Source of the DNA: Gnetum montanum | Taxonomy: Eukaryota; Streptophyta; Gnetopsida; Gnetales; Gnetaceae | Assembly: GCA_015680685.1 (NCBI GenBank) | Contig: MNCI01004089.1 | Span: 272,375-336,374 of the forward strand | DNA: 64,000 nt | Direction of reading: 5' to 3' | Shown: piece by piece, positions 18,578 through 30,600 of the stretch | How the letters are laid out: each line of letters opens with the position of its first letter | Position numbering within the stretch: position 1 is the stretch's first letter | Made by a program: the position numbers and the translations under genes | The notes under the pieces: model-generated | The model's input: the letters and a program-made list of their open reading frames with translations, nothing else | What the model was told of the DNA's origin: nothing | The model's database searches: none

Positions 18578-21496
18578 GACCCTGGATCTACCCCTCACCA
18601 TCGAGGATGTGCAGAGGGAACTCCCGCCATTTCCATTGTCGTTTGGCCCCGGTAAGACCGCTGCGTGTTCTATTGTTATGCGTGTAGTGAGTCACGGACA
18701 TTATATGATAGTGTTTCTATTTAACTTGCGTTTTATGCCTTTCAGTTAGGGAATCCCGGGAGATTATCCTTACGATTTCCGGCCGCGAGGCGAGGGATGT
18801 TCTCTTTTGCTACGGCGATATTAAGGAGGCACAGCATTGGCTCGGCCACTCGGCGGCCCCAGTCGCAGTGATCGCCAATATCCAGGCTGCAGGGCTAATG
18901 CACCTATTTTTGGCTGCGACCCTTGATGTCCTCGCCAGCGAAATGATAGCCTTGGTTAACTCCTTCAGCGAGAAGGCAGATCGTTTTAGCACACACGTGC
19001 ATAACATGCGCGTAAATTTTGACATTAACGCTCAGTTCTTCTCAGACCTATTTGGCGTCCCCTCAAACGGCCTTCCTGTAAAAGTGAAGGCCAAGAGGAG
19101 CGCTAGAGTCGAGGAGTTTCTGAAGGAGTGGGTGAGGATCGACAAGGAGACTAAGGGGTTTCCTTGTAATAAATTCGAAATGGGGACCGCCAAGACACTT
19201 TATCCCCTTTTTCGAGCCCGGACCTTCCCCAAAACCCTTTCGCAGGCGAAGTTCCTTTCGGTAGAACAAACTTGTATCATGCGAGAGGTCTTGGAAGAGG
19301 GAGCCCGATTTGATTGGGCAAGCCATCTTGCCAAGGGACTGTGCAGTGAAATGGTCAAGCTTCGGGAGAAGCTCGAGTCCCATTTCAACGTGCATTACAC
19401 CTTTTTCATAGCTTGCCTCCGGCGGTTTGCTGAGTTTCTGGTCGTTCAGAGGAATGGGGTCTGGGTACAGCAAGACCGAGACCAGCTATCCAGACCTTGG
19501 ATTGCCCACATTCTCAGCACTACCCGTGGGCAGGATCCGCCGGAAGGGATCGGGGAGTCGTTGTCTGTAATGACTAAAGGCTTGACGGTGCCCCGAGCAT
19601 GAGGTCTCGACAGCGTAGGTGGGATAATGCCTACCTACACCGGCAATGCCTCTCGGGGGAAACGTCTAGCAGAGGAAATCGTGGAATTGGCAGCTCGACA
19701 GAAGAGGCTCCACCTAGCTGAGGCCCCTGGGGGCGATGCAGGCCACACTGTTGGGCTCAAGGTGCAGCGGAATAAGCCTCCGCCTGGTAAGTGTGAAAGG
19801 CTTGTATACGCAATGCTTTACTTTAGATGATCTGGAATTATATGCTAATGTATGGTGTAAACAGCAAAAATGTCAGGGCAATTGACCCTTGAGACAGGGG
19901 CGATGGTACTAAGCCGTGGGGAGGGGGTCTCAATTTTGGAAGAAGAGGCCCCAGCTGTTAATATGAGCCGTATGCAGGTTCCAGTGTGTGAAGCGGCCCC
20001 AGCTACTAGCAGAAGCCGCGTACAGACTGGGGTGCGTGAGGAGACCCCAGCTACCGGAACCAGTGACACACAGACTCCGGTGCGTGAAAAGGAAAGAGAT
20101 ACAGAAGATGCTAATGAAATCGCCATTGTCACAGGCAGAGGTAATGAGTGCGTTAGCATGTTTTGAAAAATCTGTTAATGGAGGTAATGTCTGACCAAAT
20201 TACGCTATAGGGGAAGAAGATGCCTCAACGTCTGCTGCTGTTAGCAAAATGTGGAGAGACTTCCCCGATAAATTTGCCTTCATGGAAGGCGTCGTCAACG
20301 ACATGATCGAGCGTCTGGAACGCGTTGAACCTGGCGCTGATAAGTTAACGAAGTTACGACATAATGTCTTGGTAATGTGTCATCCGTATTGATGCTTGTT
20401 TTCTGTCAGGAGCTTACCTCTGATGGGATCCCGCGGAGCCCATTGATCTGGACACAGTGGAGCCCCCACCTGATGGGGCAGTCGTGCCACACCACATTTA
20501 TGAGGAAATGCGTAAATGTGCGTTACGCTCGATGCGCTCCGTATGGGAAAGCAAGAATGTTAATGAAGGCCTATGGAAAATGCTGCAACGGTCGGAGGGG
20601 AAGATTGAATCCTTGACCAAGGAAGTCGAGGACCTAAGGGCACGGTACGAGTTCCTACAGGCTCGAATGAAAGGGGATGAAGACTGGCGTACCACTGTTA
20701 TTGATCACTCCCGTTATTGGACAGCCATCAAGAAGAGCGTACAAACCAGCCGGGCGTTAGTAGAGCAAAGGATGCAAATTGAGCTCCTAGCTCAGAAAAG
20801 CCGAGACTGGAGGGACTACTGTGCGAGCGTACAGGAATGGGGGCAGAAGGAGAAGGATCACAAGTATGTATACAAAAGGGAAAGTGCTGCTTATAGAAAA
20901 CGTTACCGCGAGTTCGCCGTTAAAGCTCGATCCCTGGAGGTTTTCGTGGACACCATCGGAGCGTCCGAAGCTTTCAAGAAGTTCGAAGAGCAGGTGACCA
21001 TAACCGCGTCCCCAGAGAGAGCAATGATTTTTCCTGGGAATCAGGCTACGATCCCTACTTTCTTCCCAGATCCACCCTCCTAGAGTAGCGTGGAGAAAGG
21101 GAAGGTGAAGGCTAGGGCANGGCTGGTTTGGACAAACTTCCCTTTGCTGCGGAAGCAGGGCCGTCGCGAGTAAGTTTACGCATGAATTAGCTGGAAAATT
21201 TTCTGACTAGCGTCGTCTATTCTAATTTAGATGTTATTTGGTTTTAGGTACCGGAAGAAGGTAGAGAAGATACGTCAGCTGAAGGGCTGGGAGAGGAAAC
21301 TGTGGAAGCGGAGGCGGAACGCAATGAAGAAGAATGTCTTCCTGTGGAGCCAATATCGGAATGAGAGCCTCGTGGAGAGGCAATCTTTCATGAAGGGATA
21401 ATTCCCAGAAATGATGGCCCACTGGAGGACGACCTTTTGGGGCTGGATTCAGAGTTAAAAGATACCGGTGATAGTGGCAGTAGGGGGAATGCGTAA
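18573..21496 (+). pseudogene. Right part of the antisense gene of element B, unknown function
   Basis: Exons 18573-18651, 18746-19786, 19865-20140, 20211 to about 20340, 20410-21169 and 21248-21496 join in phase with GT-AG borders. The product parallels the gene in element A: FFSDLFGVPSNGLPVKV and LSRPWIAHILS in the large exon, then a spacer with repeated VREETPAT-like phrases, then a long E/K/R-rich coiled-coil exon (RDWRDYCASVQEWGQKEKDH), then an acidic tail. Damage: TAG at 18576, TGA near 19600 and 20421, TAG near 21081, TGA near 21361. One donor reads ATAAGT instead of GTAAGT at about 20340. An N at 21120 stands where the frame appears to be off. Element A cuts off its first exons. Confidence 0.75.
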
Positions 21497-21677
21497 TTGT
21501 TATTTACGCAAAATTTTGTTAATGTTTGAGTGTGGTATCATGTTACGAATGACTGGAAAAACATGTTATAAGACCTGGTGGATGCGTTGGATATCAATTA
21601 CATATGTGTTTCATCTATAGAATGCGAATGTAACTGTTGAAAAGTTCACTTGAGTAATAATGATAGTGTGTAATTCC

Positions 21678-22003
21678 TAATTTTAAGGCTGTTGCGGGCC
21701 GGAAGCGTAAAGTAAAGAAAACGTAAATGGTGTTTGTAGATAACTCCGGATAACTAGTTTAAGGTCGTTGCAGGCCAACATATGAGTTTGTGTAAACTAG
21801 CTGCTAGTTTAAGGCCGTTGCGGGCCAACATATGAGTTACCACATAACAGAATATAATCCTGCATAAGTGTGTAAAATAATGTGAAAGTGTAACTGAGGA
21901 TTGTAGACAACTAGTTTAAGGCCGTTGCAGGCCGACTGCGTAACTGCATACTACGGTGGGAAGGAATTAACTTTGTATAACTAGTTTAAGGCCGTTGCGG
22001 GCC
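21678..22003. repeat. Hairpin-motif array of element B (between antisense gene and protease)
   Basis: Five copies of CTAGTTTAAGGCC-GTTGCG-GGCC, with slightly varied members. Layout and position match array 3 of element A, but the stem is GGCC/GGCC instead of GTC/GAC. Spacers between copies are CGTAAA-rich and not conserved. The stretch 22004-22219 holds no gene. Confidence 0.78.
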
Positions 22004-22219
22004 GACTACATAAATTGTAACAAAAATGTAAAGGTGTATAAATGCGTGAAGTAATGCGAAAGCGTAACTAACGCAAGTACGATAAAACATGCAATAAGTG
22101 AAAAGCGTAAACACAGAAAGCAGATACAGCGTAAAAGCATGCTGAAACAAACAAAATAAGCTGCTAAACGAGGTGTGTTAACTTACTCGAAAATAGTGTT
22201 ACACGCAGAAGACCATTGT

Positions 22220-23005
22220 TCAACCGTCGATACGCAATTGTTTCTTAATGGCCTTCACGTTGAGCGCTGCGTAAGGGCGAGGAGGCTTATGGTTTGACTC
22301 CTCTACGCTGTCATCCGGAAATGGCAGGTCGGCCCAGGCTAGACCATTGTCCTTTTTGTCGTTTTGTTCAGGGGCTTGGAGATGGGACTGATCGTCAGTT
22401 GTTTCGATCTCCGAACCCCATTCTTCTTCAATGTTGTTAACAGTCCTGGGGGTGACCTCGTCGCCGCGTATGACAACCTCCCCTCTGGCGTAGGGCAGGT
22501 GTATCTCTTGATGTATCGGCGATGAGACCGCCCTCAGCTGGGCTAACCACAACCTCCCTAAGATTAAGTTGAAGTCGGGCATCTCCTCGACGACTAAGAA
22601 CGTGGCTTCCGTTGGGAATTGATTCCCCGCCACAAACTCAATACGCACCGTCCCCTTGACTTGAACCCGTGCTCCATTGAACGATTTCACGCAAGCTGTC
22701 ATCGTGGAAGTGATCTGGTCGACCAATCCCAACCTATCCATGATGGAATAGGGAACGACGTTGGTAGCTGCACCATCATCCACGTGTACCCTCCGGATCC
22801 GGTACTAGCCGACCCGAATGGTAATGAACATGGGCTCAGTCGTTACTTGACCTTTCTCCGGATCATCTTTGACAGACTCATCCAGGAAGGTCAAAGAGGT
22901 AGGCTTGGGTTGTTCAGCTTTGGAAGGAAACATGATAGCGTGTATCACTTCCTCTTCCACCGGCAGGCTGGCATCCACCGATATGGACATCAACATGTGT
23001 ACCAT
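22220..23005 (-). pseudogene. Aspartic protease of element B
   Basis: The same protein as 12525-13427: FITIRVG, a stop near 22806, then DDGAATNVVPYSIMDRLGL, FNLILGRLWLAQLRAVSSPI and the tail ending KKQLRIDG. The active-site triad is D-D-G as in element A. The substrate would be Gag-Pol. The ILGR block has W after L where A has P, a possible decay change. It lies between the Gag-PR spacer and the hairpin array. Confidence 0.82.
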
Positions 23006-23116
23006 AGCCTCACGGTGTTCTCAAGACATCATCAGTAGGTCGTACAAGCTCAGCGTTTTGTTCTTTTGCTTAAGATCTTGTTTGACCTGTGTGAATGCAT
23101 CGAGGAGGTCCTTCTC

Positions 23117-23959
23117 TCAGCAGGGTTGTTTATCCCCCTTATCCTCCTCCATTCGGCCCAAAAGACGGATCTCGCGAGGCGGAGCGGTGTCAGTGGGAGT
23201 GTTGTTCCTTTTTCTGCCAAGAAAAGATGGCTGCGTTTCTGTACCTCTAGCCTGCTTCTGAGGCATGGACAAAGGCACAGAGGCCAGGGGCCTGGGCTTA
23301 GGGAAGCCGAGCGTAAGGTGGTCTTTTTTTGCGTTAGCTACGGTGTTCTCCTCCTTTCGCTTGGGAGGCGATGGCTGGTGGTGCTGGCTAGAGGTCTGCC
23401 CCTGCGTGAGAGGGGCAGCTCGTGGTTTTGGCGCCCTAATAATGAAGGGCGCTCTCGGCATGGGCGCAGATGAACCCGCAGCTTGGGTACTGTCACGTGA
23501 CTGAGGGCGCACTTGGGAAGGTGCCCGTATGATAAAAGATGGCCGTGAGGCCCCACTGGCTGCCAAAGATGTAGTTGGCCCCCTTGGTGAGCTGGCGGGC
23601 ACGCGCAAAACAAAAGGTTGTTTTGGCGGTCCCTTACGCTCACCGTCCGTACTCACCACAGTGATTGTATAAGGATCGTAATTTGTGTTCAACGGATCCT
23701 TGTATACGTGCAGTGTTTGGTTTTCCGGACATGTGGGGTTACTGATGTCTAACTTTAGATGACCTTCATCGATCATGCATTGAATGTCGTCTTTCAACTC
23801 CCAGCAGTAATCCGTGTCGTGACCACACATCTGGTGGTAGTCACAGAAACGGTCCAGCCTGAAAGATCTCGGAACTGCTGGTTCGTTAGGCAGAGCTAAA
23901 GAAGGATCCTTCAGCAGTTCACAGTGACGTCTGTGACGCTTCAGGGCTTCCTCGGACAC
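23117..23959 (-). pseudogene. Zinc knuckle and repetitive Gag-PR spacer of element B
   Basis: The N-terminal part has an intact knuckle, CDYHQMCGHDTDYC, of the CX2HX4HX4C type. The spacer then repeats a phrase of the form PFVLRVP, SFIIRAP or PFIIRAP. This mirrors the spacer in A and D. It is rich in Pro, Arg and Ser and is expected to be disordered. The reading frame differs from the capsid frame on its right by a shift near 23950. Confidence 0.8.
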
Positions 23960-24996
23960 TTTATTAGGTTGAATTTGCCTGCCGCTAACAATTGTTTCAG
24001 CAGTTCGAAATGTTTCACGGGTAGAGCCGCGTATTTTGAACGATCTTTACGCTCAAAATTTGGCTTTGGCTGGGGGGCCTGTTCAGGGGCAGCTGTGGCT
24101 TGACTGGTGCCGGCACCAGCCGTGGCCTCGGGCGGTGCTGTTGTGGGCGCCTTCTTGTTCTTGTTCTTCGCGCTTTCAATCAGCGCGGCTACCATCGTTG
24201 TCACTGCCTTGCCTTTGTCCTTGGCTTTGTTGTGTGTGTTTTTGTAGGCGACATATGCCGGGTCTTTGCTGGCCTCCGTAGCATCTTGGATGCTTCGGAC
24301 CTGTGTGAAGGCCTGACGTATATTGCCAGGGGAAAGATAATATAGCTTAGACTTAATAAAGTCGTTGATTGCTCCCTTAAATATAGCCAGCAGATGGGAG
24401 TCCGCGATCGGGTCACGGATCTCATTCAAGGTAGCATTCCAACGCTGTATAAACTTTTGGACTGGCTCGAGCGGGTCTTGTTTCACCCCCATAAGCTATT
24501 CCAACGTGACTTCCGGCTTCATGTTGTATTTGAATTGGGTCACAAATTGGGTCAGCAGCTCTTCCAAGGTTGCAATGGAAGAGCGTGGGAGAGCTCTATA
24601 CCAGTCTAAAGCCTTCCCTATTAAAGACATCGCGAAGACTCGGATTAGAGTGTGCGGCCACTGTTGTAATAACAAAGATTCAAACCTGAAGGTGGCTAAA
24701 TGAGTGTTGGAATCCCCCTCTCCATTATACTTGGTAAAATGAGAGAGGGACATCCCTGGTGGCAATGACAGCACGGGGACCGCTGGATTGATCGGATCAT
24801 CCTGATAGAAGTCCATGATCTGAATGGTATCAGATCCAGCAGTCTTGAGGCGTCGAACCTCCTCGGTAAGCGTCTGGATAAGTTGGAAAGCTTGGTCTAG
24901 ACCTGTTGGCGGAGGTGTCTGTGCAGCAGGTATAGGAGGTTGGACTGGGCGAGTAGCTCTAGGAAGCTGGAAGGCAGGAAGTGGTTGGCTAACCAC
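23941..24996 (-). pseudogene. Gag capsid region of element B
   Basis: Retrotransposon Gag with LSHFTKYNGEGDSNTHLATF, ALDWYRALP, LLTQFVTQFKYNMKPEVTLE, then a TAG at 24493-24495, then PVQKFIQRWNATLNEI and IKSKLYYLSPGNIRQAF. The single TAG stands where CAG (Gln) is expected. Otherwise the frame is open. It aligns with 14550-15698 in element A along its full length. Confidence 0.86.
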
Positions 24997-25020
24997 TGGT
25001 GGCGCAGGAATCCCTGCAGG

Positions 25021-25998
25021 CTAGGGGGCCTGCGAAGACCACCATCCACCGGTCTGAGACAAGAGATTAACTCCTGCCTGCTGTGCTGGATAATGGTATG
25101 TATATTGAGGAAACACCTGCGAAAATTGTGCCGCAGGTGTAACCGAAGGTTGTGCACCGTAAACCGCAGACGGGTGTTGTTGTGCAGCAGGGTTGGTCCA
25201 CTGACTTGTTGCAGGGTATTGCACAAAGGTTTGCTGTGGTACGGTTACAGTATTTTGCTGAGTTGGCGGTGGGAACATTTGCGCTGAGCGAGTTGTCGGT
25301 ACAGTGTGAGCTTGTACCTGAGGGATGAAATGGGGCGCAGTGGTCGCCGGGACCATCGCCGGAATGCTGATTACGTGTTGTGATGGAACCACCCCCGCGT
25401 TATGGGGTAGTTGCGTTTGCAACCCAGACGGTTGCGCATTGGCCTGCGGAAGGACAGGGATCTGCGTCTGCGTGGTCACGGCTGAGTCCAAAGAAGCTGC
25501 CTCTCCGTTGAAAGGGAACAACGGATTTACGTACGTGTGGGATGTCAGAGTATGGAACGAATGTTCTGACAGGGCCGCGAATTCGTCCTCTGCCTCTTCC
25601 TCACGCTGGGGCTCCACCTCGGTTTGTGAAGTCTGGCCTCTGGCCATGACCAACTGTGCGATAAGCTCGTGTTGGTGTTTGGTCAAGGGGATTATGACAT
25701 AGGCCGTTGGCTTAAAGTCATAACCCCCTCGATGGAGCACCTCAAAGTTTCTCTTCACCTCCAGCTCGGCTCGGCTAAGAGCCAGCCTCGCCTGGATCTT
25801 GACGCATATGAAATTGTATTCTTCAGGGGTTATAACCGTGAAGATAGGCTCTTTCCCCTGAAGCCTCAATGAACGGCGCAATGGTCCCTGAGGTCCCGTT
25901 GCACCAGGAGCTGGTCCTGCGGCTGCTGTAGGATTCACAGGCGCAACACCCAGATCAGTGGCGACCATGGCGGTTGTGTTTGAGTAAAAGGAATCCAT
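25021..25998 (-). CDS. N-terminal Gag domain of element B
   Basis: This frame is open over 325 residues, from the first ATG after the leader to a TAG just before the capsid frame. It has RSLRLQGKEP, PEEYNFICVKIQARLALSRAE and VLHRGGYDFKPTAYVIIPL, shared with elements A (15828-16637) and D (right end of the window). The second half is Gln/Pro/Thr-rich and low in complexity. The final TAG probably replaced CAG and splits Gag in two. The function of the conserved N-terminal block is unknown to me. Confidence 0.8.
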   Translation of the reverse strand: MDSFYSNTTAMVATDLGVAPVNPTAAAGPAPGATGPQGPLRRSLRLQGKEPIFTVITPEEYNFICVKIQARLALSRAELEVKRNFEVLHRGGYDFKPTAYVIIPLTKHQHELIAQLVMARGQTSQTEVEPQREEEAEDEFAALSEHSFHTLTSHTYVNPLFPFNGEAASLDSAVTTQTQIPVLPQANAQPSGLQTQLPHNAGVVPSQHVISIPAMVPATTAPHFIPQVQAHTVPTTRSAQMFPPPTQQNTVTVPQQTFVQYPATSQWTNPAAQQHPSAVYGAQPSVTPAAQFSQVFPQYTYHYPAQQAGVNLLSQTGGWWSSQAP

Positions 25999-26220
25999 TG
26001 ATCGATGAAGTCAACGGTGATTGATAATAGGATTGAAAAGCAAATGGCTGGCAACAAAAAGCACAAAAGGCTTTCTACTCTGTAGGATTTCAAAGAAATC
26101 GTCCTTGCGACCAATCTATACCACACGATTAACCGTAGACTTCCCTAGAGGTATTACGTCTATGGTTTAGGGTATGGATCTCTAACAGGATTACCAGAAA
26201 TATTCGGATCGGAGCCTGAA

Positions 26221-26245
26221 GGCCCTCCTTCTAGAGCCAAAAAAC
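26221..26245 (-). other. Primer binding site of element B
   Basis: The minus strand reads TTTTTTGGCTC then TAGAAGGAGGGCC directly next to LTR B. It equals the site of A apart from GGCTC for GGCGC. The tRNA cannot be named with certainty. Confidence 0.72.
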
Positions 26246-26940
26246 TGTAACGACAGAAAACGTTGGCAGCTGGAAATACCGACCGAGATTCTGGCGTACA
26301 CAGTTTTAGCCACGGATCCGCGTGAGGGCTATGCTGGAAAAACAAATCCGCGGCGCCCTGAACGGTCTTGTCGATCAGACAGGGACTTACGGGTTAGTAA
26401 AATAATGCAAAGTGCGTAAAAAGAAAGTGATCTGGTTCGAGGAGGTGTAAAACAAGGGGAAAACGATGTAGACGGATTGCAACGGTGATAATGCTAAACA
26501 CGATGAAAGGAGATTGACATAAGAGAAGCTCGTAGCTTCAAGATCTGCGCTTTGACTTAAAAATGTATATTTTGCATGAGAAATTACACTGGGGAATCCC
26601 CGATTATAGGATGTGAAACAAGCACAAAACAACAAGCAAAACGGTCTAAACAGAAGTCCGATCTACCTCGTGGGCTAAAGCTGAGATGCAAGGAAGGCCA
26701 AGCTTTGACGTCTACCGATCAATTGTTTCTGATTGATAGAGTCTCTCCAGCAGAACGATTACTCCTGTCACCGGTGCTCAAAGTGAACTGTGCTCTGCCT
26801 TAGCTGTAAGGTGATAATGTCGACAATTTCCAAAGTGTTGTTCTCTGTATCTCTGCCCCAAAGTGCTAAGTGCTCTGGTGCTCAGAAATATGCTTTTTGC
26901 TTCTCTGATTTGCCAACCCCTGTATCTTTGTCAACTGAGG

Positions 26941-26950
26941 TATTTATAGG
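26941..26950 (-). promoter_or_regulatory. TATA box of LTR B
   Basis: CCTATAAATA on the minus strand, in gag-pol orientation and about 700 bp before the primer binding site, as in LTR A. Confidence 0.68.
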
Positions 26951-27194
26951 CCGCGACGCTTCGTGGAAAAGGCGCAACCCTGATGATGTGGATCCCGGAT
27001 ATTGCGGGCCCTGCTGGCATGATCATTTTAAGTTAGACTGTGACTACGCACAACACGTTTGTTTGCATGTTGTGCGTGTGAAGAGCAGGTACATGCTGAG
27101 CGTGCTTTAATTGCTTTCAGGCTGTATTACACTCATTCGCGTTGCGTTGCGTGTATGAGCGTAATCTGGTGTAAAAACAATAAGCTCAAAATTG

Positions 27195-27392
27195 TTTTAC
27201 GCTCACTACGCAACTGCGTGCAACAAAGCGTAAATAATGTGCAACTTACGCTCACTACGCAGCGGCGCGTGGTGAAGCGTAAGCAATGTATAAGTTACGC
27301 TCACTACGCGGCTGCGTGTAATGACGCGTAAACAATGTATACCTTACACTCACTATGCAGCTGTGCATAATGAAGCATAAACAATGTGCAAC
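27195..27392. repeat. 49-bp tandem repeat in the upstream part of LTR B
   Basis: Four copies of a 49-bp unit containing CTTACGCTCACTACGCAGC, at about 27196, 27245, 27294 and 27343. Each unit holds TTACGC and GCGTAA in inverted order, so it can fold. Its position upstream of the TATA box suggests enhancer-like repeats, which is inference. Confidence 0.72.
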
Positions 27393-27689
27393 TTGAATGA
27401 TAACATACGCAATGGTACGCACTGCCGCGTAACGAGCGTAAAGACAAGTTAATCATGCACCATGAGAAAAAGCATCAAACTGTTGCGCTTCTCTAGACTC
27501 TGCCTTTGACTATTTTGGAGCTTATTACACTCATTACGCTGTCGTGCGTAATAGAGCGTAAACTTGTCCTGGAACAAAGCTGGTGCACGCTCTCGCTTGA
27601 ATTGTGAATCTTTGCCTGAGGCCAACTCGTAATTTTCACGGTGTTTCAATTAGAAGTTGTTACAAGTTCTATATGTAAATTTCCAAGTA

Positions 27690-30600
27690 TTCTGAGCAAC
27701 AAGACATTAAAAAAAACATGAGAAAATGAGTTCTCACTTCTATAAAGAGGACATTGAAGAGAAACATTTCTCATATGTTTAAGAAAATTGTTGATGGAAA
27801 GACCTTGATGAATAAGACATTATTAAAAATATGAATTTTAGAAAATGTAGAATCTTTCCAAATATCTTTTATTTTCCTTATCCAAAAGTGCAATGATAAT
27901 TGCATTTTCTAGGACTTATTGAATTTTTTATGAATAAAATCATCATTTTTAATAATCTTATAAGTAACTTTTGAATTAAAAGAAAAAACATATCTATAAT
28001 CATTTCAAAAAATATCTAGAAAAGCCTAATGCAAGTTGTTGTTAACTTTAAATAAATTCTTAAAATTAGAAATTAAATTTTCAAAATTCTTTTTCCTTTT
28101 TCTTTTTAAACCATAGAGGCTAGAAGCTTCATTTCAAGTAATTCATCTATTATGCATACCTAGACAAGAAACTACAATGATATCAAATCTGCTCTAAGTG
28201 GTACATAATCTATATGCATTAGTAGCCCAAGCTCCTTCATTAAAAGGAAGCCACCATGGGCTAAATTACTTAAGAATATCTTTTGAAAATATAATATGTT
28301 TGTAATCCTAATATTTACAAGCTTGCACCATATCTTCCAATTTTTTTTAAGAATTTGAGAAGTAGGAATAGAAATGTGGCTTGAGGGAAAATAAGATAGT
28401 GAAGAGAGTTATTAGAAGATCAACTATTATCATTCTTAGGTTTTTCTTGCATAAGTCTATTTTTTAAAAGGAGCATCCAAACATCATCTATATTAATACA
28501 CTTTGTAATCCATTTTACTGCAAAATAAATACCCTGGTTATAAGAATTAGTGAAGCTAGATCCTAAATTTTTCTTGCTACTAGTGTAAATATCTAAAGAA
28601 ACTCTAGAAAAATATTTTTTATATTGCTTAGTAGAACAAAGAAACCAATGGGTGATATGATTAATTCTCCATAAGAAGTTTTAAAAGGAGCCCAAAAATT
28701 GGAGTAATAAACATGAGTTTATTGAAATATTTGCTTAATAACTAAAAATTTACTACAAGGATGAGCTTTTCTCTTTCCATTTATCAAGCTTCTTTTCAAG
28801 TTTATCAAATTTATAATTTCACAAAATAGTAAGATTTGTCTCAAAAGAAAAATGTATGTCTCAAATTTTAAAGGTAGAATATATTTAAAATATTTTTCAA
28901 GGCTTGAGAGTAACTCACTCATCAATATTGCTATTACAATAAACAATAGATTTTTTCCAGTTGATCTAAAAGCTAGATAATATGTAGTAATCCTTCATTC
29001 TATATAAAAAGTTATTGATATGTTGTAGAGAATTTTTAATCATAAAAACATCATCTACAAAATGCATTTTAAGCAATTTCATACCTTGATTATTAATTGA
29101 AATTTCCTTAATAAAATTTCTTCATAGATCATAATGTAGATTATGTAAAAAAGAATGTGTACCAATAGTAAAAAGATAGGGAGCTAGAGGATAACCTTAA
29201 TAAGCTAACCATTGAATAGAAAGGAGGAACTTAATACAAAATTAGTAGAAACTTAGGCATTAGCATCAGTGATTAAGGTACAGGTAAGTTAAATAAAATA
29301 ATCACTATATCCCAATTTATAAAGATAAGAAATAATGAAATTCCATTTAATCTTATCATAATATTTGACATCATCTAACTTAATAAAAAAAATATCTTTT
29401 TGGTTAGTATTAGAAGCCCACCATATTTCCTTCCAAGCTACAATTACATTATTTAAGGTATGTCTACCTTTAATAACACTAGTCTACTCAGGTCTAATGA
29501 TATCTTCAATAACTTTCTGAATTTGGTAAGTAATGCATTTAGATAAAATTTTATAAATATTGTTAACAAGAGTAATAGGCCTCTAATTACTAATATGTTG
29601 AAGATCTCCATTCTTAAGAAGAAGATAAATAATACCTTTATTCATATTTTTACCAAGAAAAACTTTTCTAATGGCTTCTTGGAAAACATGAAAGAGATCA
29701 TCTTCAGTGATATCCTAATGCTTATTTAAAAATTCAATACAAAAACCTTCAAAACTTGGAGCTTTATCATTTGCTAAACTAAAGGTCACTACTATGATTT
29801 CTTTCATTGTAATTTTTGCATTAAGAATACCTTGATATGCTTCTATTATGAGATGAAGAATATGCATATTAGAGGTCTAGAATGATTCCTTACTAAAACC
29901 TTTTGAAGAAAAATGATTAGCTAAAAAACTATTAAGAGTCTCAAGATCTTTAATGATAGAATCATTTATATAAAGTGATTCTAGTTTAGGTGTTTGAGCC
30001 TTTCTTTTTAGAAATTTAAAAAATTTCTTGTGAAGTTCATCTTCAATTTTTAGCCAATTCATGTGAATTTTAGTGAGAGCATTTTTAGCTTCAAAAGTAT
30101 AATTCTTTTTAAGTTTCAAAATCAAAGGGATTCTAGTATAAAGTAATTTGTATTTGCTTTCCAGATTCTACAAGATCTTCTTCAACTTGATGCTTAGAAT
30201 TAGTAAATTACTTCTAAACCATGTAGCATTATTTATGACACTACAAGTAGTTCATTGTTACTAATCAATCCAACCAATACCACTAGTAGGTTTTTTTCTA
30301 CATTTCATAAAAACTTCAAATATTTTTCCCACTAGATCCTATGAACATATTAGTATTTATACAAAAGGGCTCATGCTTTTGAAAGGATAAAGAATTAATA
30401 CCAAAAATAAAAATGCTAATAGATAAATTATGTGATAAAGTAGCATCTATTTGTACTTATGCTTTCCTTTTACTCTTCAAAAAATAAATATTAAAGATGT
30501 AAAATCTATCAAGTAGACAATAAACTCTATTATTTTCTTGTTGATAATTATACCTAGAATAATGCTTCTATTTCAAATGAGATGAGAATACAAAGATAAC

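Larger units (their letters stand above)
1..27648 (-). mobile_element. Outer Tat-lineage Ty3/gypsy element B, interrupted by element A
   Basis: Reading leftwards on the minus strand: LTR, primer binding site, gag, protease, hairpin-repeat array, then an antisense (plus-strand) gene whose 5' exons reach the left window edge. Element A is inserted inside that gene, so 1-391 and 18573-27648 are the two sides of one older element. B's RT, integrase and 3' LTR are not visible; from the layout of A they are expected left of position 1. The right end is set by the LTR terminus CA at 27648, which resembles the LTR terminus of A and D (GTGTTTCA). Coding parts carry several stops, so B is dead. The assignment of 1-391 to B rests on exon continuity and matching target-site duplications. 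Confidence 0.72.
26246..27648 (-). repeat. 5' LTR of element B
   Basis: Begins TGTAACGAC next to the primer site and ends CGGTGTTTCA, the same terminus as LTR A and LTR D. It is 1.4 kb long and only weakly similar to LTR A, so B is a different subfamily. It contains the minus-strand TATA box at 26941 and a 49-bp tandem repeat further upstream. The five bases after it are ATTAG; the partner duplication lies outside the window. Confidence 0.75.
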
